From NCBI GenBank assembly GCA_964016875.1, contig OZ024726.1, positions 57,033,325-57,097,324 on the forward strand: 64,000 nucleotides of DNA. The letters are read 5' to 3'. This DNA is from Fallopia convolvulus. Lineage: Eukaryota > Streptophyta > Magnoliopsida > Caryophyllales > Polygonaceae. The notes beneath the pieces were generated by a model, which was not told the origin of the DNA, made no database searches, and was given only the letters and a program-made list of their open reading frames with translations. The position numbers and the translations under genes were made by a program. This document shows, piece after piece, positions 1 to 7,645 of the stretch; positions within the stretch are counted from its first letter, which is position 1; each line of letters opens with the position of its first letter.

Positions 1-995
1 GGGTATTGTTGAGCAAAGAGAAGATGAGAAAAAATAGAAAATAAAAAAATTATTTGCATCAAGTTTGTAGTTTGAAGAAATGTTCATATAGTCATGTTTA
101 CGATGTAATCTACAACAAGATTATTGAGGTAAATTCTTATTATATTTTAAATTTAAATACTTTTTAATTTTTATTTATTTACTTTTATATAAATTGAAAA
201 ATGTATTATATTGATTCGTATCTTTAGACAAATTGTATTTTTCAATATTTGTTTGTTTAGTTTTCGTGTTGGTGATATGGTTATATTTTTGCCTATAGAA
301 GGAGAGTAGAAGACTAAAGAAAGAATGATAGAGATTTCTTTTGTAACAAAGGTAAATCATCAATGTATTTTTATCATTGTTTTTATAAATAGTTAAAATC
401 TATTTCTAAGTATATAACACAAAATGATTATCACTTGGATTTTTTTCATTATAGTTTGCGAAAAGAAACCATCCTTTTCACATATTTTTATGCCATGGCA
501 TTATAAATTCATGTCAAATAATTTTATATTTATATGTTATTTATCCATTCGAAACACTATTGTTGTTTGGATTGACAAATGAGTCTTTTTGCAAGGCTTG
601 ATTGGATTGCTTTAGTTAAATAAAAAATACTTAATGAGTAATTGTGTGTATATATGGTGTTTATATGAAGAGAGAGAAGATGACTAGAATATTTAGTGTT
701 ACATGAGGGGGGGGGGGGGGGGAGATAATTAGACGATGCAGTGCTTGCCTATAAACGCAACCTCTATTATACGATAGAGAAGGTCAATTCTTCATTAAAT
801 ATTTTATGGAAATGATATCTTACTCCAAAATAAATTCATACACTTGGAGAAACCAAACAATCATAAGAAAATAAACCAGGCCACTTCAAACGTAATATGA
901 CAATTTATAAATAAAGTAAGAAAAATACATGAGCATGAAAATAATATATAATTTAAATATTTAAATGCATGCAGATATCTTTAAAAAAAATTAAC
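1..995. other. AT-rich intergenic DNA, possible Helitron body
   Basis: No coding potential is visible. The stretch is AT-rich and contains a run of 16 G at 707-722. Because a Helitron-like 3' terminus lies at 996-1024, some or all of this DNA may be the body of that element. No 5'-TC Helitron start was recognised, so the left boundary is unknown. Confidence 0.4.
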
Positions 996-1024
996 CCGTG
1001 CGTATGCACGGACATCACTACTAG
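996..1024 (+). mobile_element. Helitron 3' terminus (hairpin plus CTAG)
   Basis: A perfect 6-bp stem CCGTGC/GCACGG (996-1001 with 1006-1011) with a GTAT loop is followed by nine bases and then CTAG at 1021-1024, with T as the next host base. Plant Helitrons end in a GC-rich hairpin about 10 nt before CTRR and insert between A and T, so the arrangement fits. No Rep/helicase ORF is in the window, so any such element here is non-autonomous or truncated. Confidence 0.65.
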
Positions 1025-1344
1025 TCTAACATAAAATTAAATCTAAATGAGCATAACAAACATAAAAAATTAACATAAATAGGTTGTGCCCTATCTTTCT
1101 AGGATGTGGCCGGGCAGACACTTAGCTCATATTCTAATTAATTAAATACTGGAATCAAATGAGCCCCAACTCTCTCTAGCTAACAAGACATAGAGATGAA
1201 AAAGAAAACAATGTAGTTGTTGTGGATTGTTTTTGCTTTTGGTCTAAGATGGAACCTGTGTTATCATGTTCAAATGCCGAAAGTAACACAAGGATTTGGA
1301 AAGCTGTAGAGTTTGGAGGGGTCGACAAATAATATATATATAGG

Positions 1345-1893
1345 GAGTAAGGTTCAAATGAAACAACTCCTTATCCTATAAAATAAGGAGAACAGAGTCC
1401 TTGGATCAAGGTGATCCAAAGGCTGATATTCTATTCCTTTAGGAAAAAGGTGACATTTTGGTAATTTCTCAAAAATTACAAAAGTGCATCGCTATCATGA
1501 AAAAGTGCATTGTTAAATACAAAAAGTACATTAGTAAGCCGAAAAAGTGCAAACAAAAATGAAGCCAACATGGCACACTCCATGTTGGGTTCATTGTAAA
1601 AGTGCATCATTATATTGATATATGGTGGATAAGTGCATTACTAAACCAAAAAAGTGCATCATCATGGGCGTGCAATTGAATCGATTCCGATTGAACTCAA
1701 TCGCCCAACATATTTGGGTTTAGTAATGCACTTTTTCACCATAACGATGCACTTTTGTAATTTCCGAGAAATTACGAAAATGTCACCGCGTCCCTAATTT
1801 CCGAGAATATCAGCCCTTGGATCAAGGAGATCTAAGGGTTATAAATACTTCTTATTTTATAGAATAAGGAGTTGTTTTATTTGAACCAAACTC
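1345..1893. mobile_element. Foldback MITE with long inverted ends and GTGCAT repeats
   Basis: The two ends are long inverted repeats. The left arm (GAGTAAGGTTCAAATGAAAC...) matches the reverse complement of the right arm (GAGTTTGGTTCAAATAAAAC...) through 'ACAACTCCTTAT', 'CTTGGATCAAGG' and 'GAGAAATTAC' for roughly 130 bases with a few differences. The interior holds repeated AAAGTGCAT motifs in both orientations (about 1482-1757). There is no ORF. The superfamily is not clear because no convincing target duplication was found. Confidence 0.7.
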
Positions 1894-3010
1894 GATCTAC
1901 AACTATATTCTCTTAAGTCACTCCTCAATAATAAACTTTGAAATAATTAAGTGACCAAGATAGGCAAAAGTAATAAAAAAATGTATACATAAAAAGACTA
2001 GAATGATAAATAATTACGCAGATTAAAAATATAAAAAATAGACTTATACCCATTAAAGACATATACTTGCACAAAAATGAATATTTCCCGTTATTTTTTA
2101 AATTATTTTATAGAATAAATAGGTCAAGAAAGTTGATCTCAATGAAAGGGTAGTTAGTTCAGGGAAATATAATCTCAAAGTGAATTAAAAAAAACATAAA
2201 ACCAGACTATATAAAGTCACCCTAAAGAAAAATAAAATTTATCTGTTTCATTCATTTCGTATTCAAATGATCTCTAAAGTCTAAAGACTTGATAAAATGA
2301 AGCTTGAAAACGTGTGATCTTATTGCTTTGCTTGTTCAACTTTCCAATGCCTTTTCACATCTATCTATCTATCAATTTAAAATGCATGGTTGAGTACTAG
2401 GTAAATGTGAAAATCAGATTTAATTAGGTTGAGCTTAACATCAAGTTTTAGGTCAAGCAAAGAGTGAGTTCAAATTAATAGGTCGGGTCCTTTACAAGTC
2501 TACGTACAAAAAGTGAACATTACATTGGATTATTGTTTGTATCTTTAAATAGTTAGGGATGCACAAATTTAACTCGAATGTACATGTCTAAAGTAAATAT
2601 AATGACCCAGCTATACACTTAACATCAAGTTTTCTTCACCATGAACAAGCTCGATGTCGTAACATTGTCTTTTGTAATGATCAAGGCTAGTAAGTCCACT
2701 GGTTCACATAATTGTCCATGTATTAGTAGAAGATTTGAGAGCTATCACAAGCTTCTTCCGACAGAACTCCAAGTTGAGGAGTTACTCAAAATACTGCCAA
2801 TATATCATGATTATAATAAGTTAATTTGTATTCTGAGCATCGACATTAAGTCCAATAATTCATATTTACTAATCGAGTTATAAATCATTTCACCTTCTGT
2901 CTTTTTTATCAACACCCAAACATGTTCCCACATAAACACATTTTTTAGTAATTATATGAAATAATACATTATATATAAAAGTGATGGTTAGTATGTTAGA
3001 ATAGAGCTGA
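1894..3010. other. AT-rich intergenic DNA, no gene seen
   Basis: No ORF with recognisable similarity is present. An 80-codon open frame at 2641-2883 has no recognisable motif and is treated as chance. Nothing structured was noticed. Confidence 0.5.
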
Positions 3011-3421
3011 GTTCAAGTAAAAACATTCTTAGAGTGTGAACGTGTGAACAGTTTGTATTCATGATTTTGAGTTGTATATTCGTGATTTTGTATGGTTGTA
3101 TTCATATTTTTGAGTTGCTTATTCATTCATATTTGTTCTTTCCATGTTACATTGTATTCATTTTTATAAGTCGCATATTCATATTTTTATATTGTTGTAT
3201 TTTGGAAGTTTTTTTCATATTCCATCTCTTTATCATGGTTATAGAGTTACATAATCATATTTTTAAGTTGTATATTCATAAAAAGTGAGTAACTCAACAT
3301 AATGAATATGTAACTCAAAACCATGAATATAGTCATACAGATTATGCATATATAACTCAAAATTATGAATACAAAAATTGTTCACACATTCACACTCTAA
3401 GAACTCTTCTTACTTGAACTA
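3011..3421. mobile_element. MITE with about 70-bp terminal inverted repeats
   Basis: The left end GTTCAAGTAAAAACATTCTT..., followed by 'AGAGTGTGAACGTGTGAACA', is mirrored at the right end by '...TTGTTCACACATTCACACTC' and TTCTTACTTGAAC. The interior is made of alternating 'attcat' and 'gagtt' words that continue the foldback. There is no coding capacity. Chance ORFs such as 3061-3288 arise from the repeats. Confidence 0.7.
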
Positions 3422-4122
3422 AAAAATAAAATGAGTAAAAATTAAAAATTAAAAATTATGCATATATATATCTTTCCATATGAAAAAATTCTTTCCATAT
3501 GAAAAAATTAAAAATAAAATAAATTAGTATATAAGTTTATAAATTAATTTTTATATTGTTAATTGGTTTTATATATAATAAAATCATATTGGATTTATAT
3601 GTTAACGACCCCCCGTGCATCATCCAATAAGCCACAAACTTTCACATAATATTAGAGCCGACAATCTAGACCTAAGAATATTTCCTAGCTATTTAGGGTT
3701 GAGTTTAGGAATTGTTACTACTTATTCATTACTTGGGTTGATGTTAAGAGACAAAGATACATCATTATTATTATCTGAACTTATTATAAAGAGATTGAGA
3801 TTATATAAATTTATGTAATATTCTTTCTAATTTTATTTGATTTTAAGATAGCTAGTTTTTTTTTATGAGGCAAGAAACTAGAGGGTCTCTTAAAAATTAA
3901 ATCGTCATAGAGCATTCTTACGGATGAGATTTCTAAAATATGAGTCAACTGCGAGAGAGACTACAGAAACACGACGGAACGATCCAACAATGAAGTCCAC
4001 CACTAAGTCGTACTTCCCGAAGACGTATGTAAGCGATGCTCCAACTCGAAAAGCGGGTTAGGAAGCAAAGGATATCAGACCTGGTCAACTCAATCTCCCG
4101 TGGACAATGCCGATCACCAAGG
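3422..4122. other. Intergenic DNA, no gene seen
   Basis: This is AT-rich sequence with short open frames only (for example 67 codons at 3615-3818). I see no domain, repeat or RNA structure that I can name. Confidence 0.4.
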
Positions 4123-4127
4123 ATGGT

Positions 4128-4479
4128 TGATACAGACTATTCCTAGCCTGTACAATTCCGTAACCAAATGAGAAGGGTAGAATGGCCAGGCGGCCGGAGG
4201 TGAAGAGTGACGATAGAATGGTGAAAGGCCTGGCGGCCCGAGGGGAAGAAACATACGAGATTAAGGAGGAGAAGATAAGAGATTAGAGCAATTATGATAT
4301 CTGATTGATTTCCCATAGCACACAATACATGGATATATATAATAATAAAACCCTAATTGCTAAAATATTAAAAAAGATACTCTTTCTAATAAGATAAACT
4401 CAAATCTCTTAAAAGTAAATAATAATATTCTTAATATGATCCTAATATAATTATCCTAATATAATTATCTAGCGTATCA
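4128..4479 (-). repeat. 3' LTR of the RRM-bearing element
   Basis: This 352-bp repeat matches 5935-6286. It is preceded (minus strand) by the polypurine tract at about 4480-4490 and followed by the target duplication ATGGT. Confidence 0.85.
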
Positions 4480-4699
4480 ATTACTCCCCCGGTGAGAATC
4501 GACTCGTCCTCGAGGCGGAAATCAGGGAAGTCGGAATCAATGTCTTTCCTCGATCATACGACATAAGATGTGGCACTCCTAGTTGAAGACGAAACATGGA
4601 ATGTAAAGTCCGCAACATCTATTGAAGTGGAGTGTCAGACACAACTTCGATTGAAGTTTCAGTCTCCCGCCGTGCCAAATTGACGTCAAGAATTTTAGG

Positions 4700-5240
4700 T
4701 GTTAGGAGGAGAAAGCCAGAATGAGTCCAACTACCAAGCCCAACACATAAGCTCAACGGGGTTCCATCCTAAAACCAATTGGCAATAGGAGGAGTAGCCC
4801 ATCTACTTATATGCTAGGCTCGGATCCTTTGAATTCCCGATGTGGGATTCACAATTGACCCAACAAATCTCCACCTTCACTTGTGAATTCCTCGCAAGCC
4901 CGAACCCACCAAGAATCGCCTTTGACTTGCACGATTGTCGCGTGCTCACTCTTGGAAGAAAGACCACCACGCAACGGGTCAAAGGCTAACCCGTTGGAAG
5001 ACAACGTGGAATTATGTCTCAACCTGATGCAACCGGAATCGGCCCCACGCCGAACCATCGGCTCTGATACCACTTGTTAGGAGGAGAAAGCCAGAATGAG
5101 TCCAGCTACCAAGCCCAACACATAAGCTCAACGGGGTTCCATCCTAAAACCAATTGGCAATAGGAGGAGTAGCCCATCTACTTATATGCTAGGCTCGGAT
5201 CCTTTGAATTCCCGATGTGGGATTCACAATTGACCCAACA
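4700..5240 (-). mobile_element. TRIM (terminal-repeat retrotransposon in miniature)
   Basis: The element is 541 bp with LTRs 4700-4866 and 5075-5240 (TGTTAGG...CCCAACA) that differ by one substitution and one 1-bp indel. The target duplication TTAGG is at 4695-4699 and 5241-5245. The short interior ends in GGCTCTGATACCACT next to the right LTR. That is the reverse complement of the usual initiator-Met tRNA primer-binding site (TGGTATCAGAGC), so the element lies on the minus strand. There is no coding capacity. It sits inside the larger LTR element, exactly at the stop codon of its ORF, and is younger than its host because its LTRs are nearly identical. Confidence 0.92.
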
Positions 5241-5888
5241 TTAGGAATGAAATCTGCAGGGTCCGGACAAGAGGAGACGAAGGCCAGGGGAAGCCGCAGG
5301 CGCGGGCACGGAGCCGCGGGCGAGGATCGCGGAACCGCGGGCGCGGGTCACGCTGTCCGCGATTGACAGAACCTTGACGGCGGGTGCCGGGAGGCTGGCC
5401 GCGAGCGCGGGCTGAGGTGCCGCCGGCGCGGGCTGAATTGTCGCGGGCGCGGTCTGGGTTGCCGCAGGCGCGGGCTGAGGGGTCGCGGTCGCAGGACTGA
5501 TAGCCGCAGTCGCCGATGTTGGAGTCGCTGTCGCGGGCGCGGAGGGGGTAGCCTCCTCAAACGTCTCTTCTCCCACGCACAACTCCAATTGACAACATCC
5601 ATCATAGATGTTTCGTCCATTCAAGGAGTAGAAGGCGTCCAGGGCCGAGTCTCTGTTCTTGAAACGAATTTTGGAATGGAACCTTGTGTCCGGATTTAAC
5701 ATTGTCACGCCCTCTCTAATTCCGAACCCCGAAAACAATTGCTCTAATAAAGTGCAAGAAATTGGGTAGATTTCCCAATGAATCTTGACATACAGAGTTC
5801 GGCGTTGACCCTCTCGCTCTTCTCGCTCCCAGCGAGCCATACGGTACTCCAATAACAGCGTTTGTATTAGTTCTTCCTCGTTGGCCAT
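5241..5888 (-). CDS. RRM (PTB-like) protein of a non-autonomous LTR retrotransposon
   Basis: The ORF of 215 codons starts at the ATG at 5888-5886, about 46 nt inside the 5' LTR. The open frame extends further into the LTR, but that part is LTR sequence. Residues about 25-105 look like an RNA-recognition motif: a beta strand LYVKIHWEIYPI, helix SCTLLEQLFSGFG, and a C-terminal part ending GRNIYDGCCQLEL. That last motif is very close to the end of an RRM in plant polypyrimidine-tract-binding proteins (GRNIYDGCCQLDI, from general knowledge). The rest is a low-complexity Ala/Pro/Thr-rich tail of repeated APA units. The stop TAA overlaps the TRIM target duplication and was native before the TRIM inserted. 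It probably binds RNA in place of, or as, a Gag; that role is inference. Confidence 0.65.
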   Translation of the reverse strand: MANEEELIQTLLLEYRMARWEREEREGQRRTLYVKIHWEIYPISCTLLEQLFSGFGIREGVTMLNPDTRFHSKIRFKNRDSALDAFYSLNGRNIYDGCCQLELCVGEETFEEATPSAPATATPTSATAAISPATATPQPAPAATQTAPATIQPAPAAPQPALAASLPAPAVKVLSIADSVTRARGSAILARGSVPAPAASPGLRLLLSGPCRFHS

Positions 5889-5934
5889 GGGGATTGCAAT
5901 TCTCCCCCGTTGAGTTCCGGATGAAAGCACCAAT

Positions 5935-6286
5935 TGATACAGACTATTCCTAGCATGTACAATTCCGTAACCAAATTGAATGAGAAGGGTAGAATGGCCA
6001 GGCGGCCGGAGGTGAAGAGTGACGATAGAATGGTGAAAGGCCTGGCGGCCCAAGGGGAAGAAACATACGAGATTAAGGAGGAGAAGATAAGAGATTAGGG
6101 CAATTATGATATCTGATTGATTTCCCATATCACACAATACATGGATATATATAATAATAAAACCCTAATTGCTAAAATATTAAAAAAGACACTCTAATAA
6201 GATAAACTCAAATCTCTTAAAATAAATAATAATATTCTTAATATAATCCTAATATAATTGTCCTAATATAATTATCTAGCGTATCA
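5935..6286 (-). repeat. 5' LTR of the RRM-bearing element
   Basis: This repeat pairs with 4128-4479. Downstream on the minus strand is ATTGGTGCTTTCATCC, the likely primer-binding region. The ATATAT-rich stretch near 6150 could hold the element's TATA box. Confidence 0.85.
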
Positions 6287-6291
6287 ATGGT

Positions 6292-6623
6292 ATTGACCAG
6301 ATGCAGATTGCCACCCTCGATTTAGATGTGGGAAATGCCCCGACAATTAGTTTGAAAGATTTCCTTCTAAAAAATAATAACCTTGATTATAAGATTGAAC
6401 AGTTGGCCGATTAGTCTACCGTCAAAATAGATGGGTGTAATATAGTTAGATATTGAACTTATATCAAGTGATCAACCCGGCCACGTTCTCTGACATAATT
6501 AGGATTTTTTCTAAACCAATTGTACTTGTAGTTAGGTGATTGATTACTGAGGATCAAAGTAAGAGCCGACACATCACACCATACTTCAACATTTGACGAA
6601 GAATTTCTCTAACCCCAAGAAGA
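6292..6623. other. Intergenic DNA, no gene seen
   Basis: This is unique-looking sequence between the LTR element and a Stowaway MITE. No coding or structural signal was recognised. Confidence 0.4.
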
Positions 6624-7003
6624 TACTCCCTCCGTCTCTTTTTGTTCGTCCTAAAGGACGATTTTTGCGATTATTAAGGAGGATATAAAGTAGTATTGGT
6701 AATTGAGAAAGTAGGTAAAAGTTGAAATTGATTGGAAGTACATTTGTAATTTTATAAGGATAAAAAGTATAAAGTAGTATTGGTAATTGAAAAAATGAAT
6801 AAAATATGATATTAGGTAGGAGAAGATGAATAGTTGATGGGATGTATGGGATGTAAAGTTAAAAAGTGGGTAAAAAGTGATATTGATTGAGGGTATTTTT
6901 GTAAGAAATATATGGATAAAAAAGAAAAGAAGAAAAAGTACGATAAATATTTCAGGACACCCGAAATAGAATACTGGACAAACAAAAGGAGACGGATGGA
7001 GTA
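6624..7003. mobile_element. Stowaway-like MITE upstream of the HSFB1 gene
   Basis: The element starts TACTCCCTCCGTCTC and ends GAGACGGATGGAGTA, the CTCCCTCCGT terminal inverted repeat of Tc1/mariner-derived Stowaway MITEs flanked by TA. Inner inverted words also match (TTTGTTCGTCC left, GGACAAACAAA right). There is no ORF. It ends about 100 bp upstream of the heat-shock element of the HSFB1 promoter. Confidence 0.85.
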
Positions 7004-7101
7004 CTTCGTATTAAAAAAGTCTAATTAACAAAATTTTTTTGGTATATGTGTTTGAATTCCACCATTTATAATTTCGTTTTGGGCAGAGAGTTTCTCCATG
7101 C

Positions 7102-7109
7102 TTCTAGAA
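7102..7109 (+). promoter_or_regulatory. Heat-shock element in the HSFB1 promoter
   Basis: TTCTAGAA is an inverted nTTCnnGAAn pair, and the surrounding CTTCTAGAAGAACCTTGTTC adds further GAA/TTC blocks. It lies about 55 bp upstream of a TATA-like box and about 540 bp upstream of the start codon. It suggests heat induction by class A HSFs, as known for HSFB1 genes. Confidence 0.65.
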
Positions 7110-7163
7110 GAACCTTGTTCGACTGTTCCGCTTTATTTCATCAATTTTTTTATTCCTATCCCA

Positions 7164-7171
7164 TTTATAAA
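7164..7171 (+). promoter_or_regulatory. TATA-like box of the HSFB1 gene
   Basis: TTTATAAA lies downstream of the heat-shock element and would place transcription start near 7195-7205, giving a leader of about 440 nt that contains the upstream ORF. Confidence 0.5.
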
Positions 7172-7401
7172 CTTGTCCTATACGATGACTTTGTTTATAA
7201 GGAGAATTTTGCACTCCCAATCCACTTTCCCCCAAAATTCCTCCATTCTACACACCTCCAAACGCACACCTATCTTCTTTCACCTTCTTCTTCTCCGCCT
7301 TCTTATCCAATTCTTCGTACAAACACAAATCAACCTCACGATCAAACAGAGAGATCGATCTAAAACAAAGCGAGGAAGAGCAAAGATTTGAGAAACAAGA
7401 C

Positions 7402-7488
7402 ATGTATTCCGGATCTTTCCTCTCTGGATTCTACTGCTGGGGATGGGAATTCTTGACGGCTCTTCTCCTGTTTAGTTGTTCCTGCTAA
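7402..7488 (+). CDS. Upstream ORF in the HSFB1 leader (28 aa)
   Basis: The frame ATG 7402 to TAA 7486-7488 encodes a 28-residue hydrophobic peptide rich in Phe, Leu, Trp and Cys, with a central FYCWGWEFLTALLLFS. It lies 157 nt upstream of the main start and is preceded by a purine-rich stretch (about 7362-7385). HSFB1 is the gene known in Arabidopsis as TBF1, whose translation is controlled by upstream ORFs and a purine-rich leader motif. The position and unusual peptide fit a conserved-peptide upstream ORF. That similarity is from memory and not verified by alignment. Confidence 0.7.
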   Translation: MYSGSFLSGFYCWGWEFLTALLLFSCSC

Positions 7489-7645
7489 ATCGTCAATTCT
7501 TCCTCCTTTTTCTCTCAATTCATCTTCCAATCGAAGCATTTTTAGTTAGGCTAGGCAGCAAGCAAAGCGATCGAACAATTTCAGCAGTGAATTATTGGTG
7601 TTAGGTTTCAGATTGTTGTTTTCGAGAAATTAGGTTAAATTTAGG

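Larger units (their letters stand above)
4128..6286 (-). mobile_element. Non-autonomous LTR retrotransposon with RRM-like ORF (nested TRIM inside)
   Basis: Two 352-bp direct repeats (4128-4479 and 5935-6286) begin TGATAC and end TATCA, with 5-bp target duplications ATGGT at 4123-4127 and 6287-6291. On the minus strand the purine tract GGGGGAGTAA abuts the 3' LTR (4128-4479), which places the 5' LTR at 5935-6286. The interior, without the nested TRIM, is only about 0.9 kb and contains one ORF and no protease, reverse transcriptase or integrase. The LTRs differ at roughly seven bases plus small indels, so the insertion is not very recent. It must be mobilised in trans. The superfamily cannot be assigned without pol. 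Confidence 0.85.

Noticed and set aside
2641..2883. 80-codon plus-strand ORF
   Set aside because: No recognisable motif, AT-rich surroundings, no splice or promoter context; length is within chance.
4849..5073. 74-codon ORF inside the TRIM
   Set aside because: TRIM interiors are non-coding; the frame spans the LTR/interior boundary with no motif.
4700..5240. Cassandra-type TRIM with 5S rRNA in its LTR
   Set aside because: The LTR shows no 5S-like A box or C box; only the size and primer site match TRIMs in general.
7046..7391. Overlapping 97-105 codon ORFs before HSFB1
   Set aside because: They lie across the promoter and pyrimidine-rich leader of HSFB1; no domain, and the starts precede the likely transcription start.
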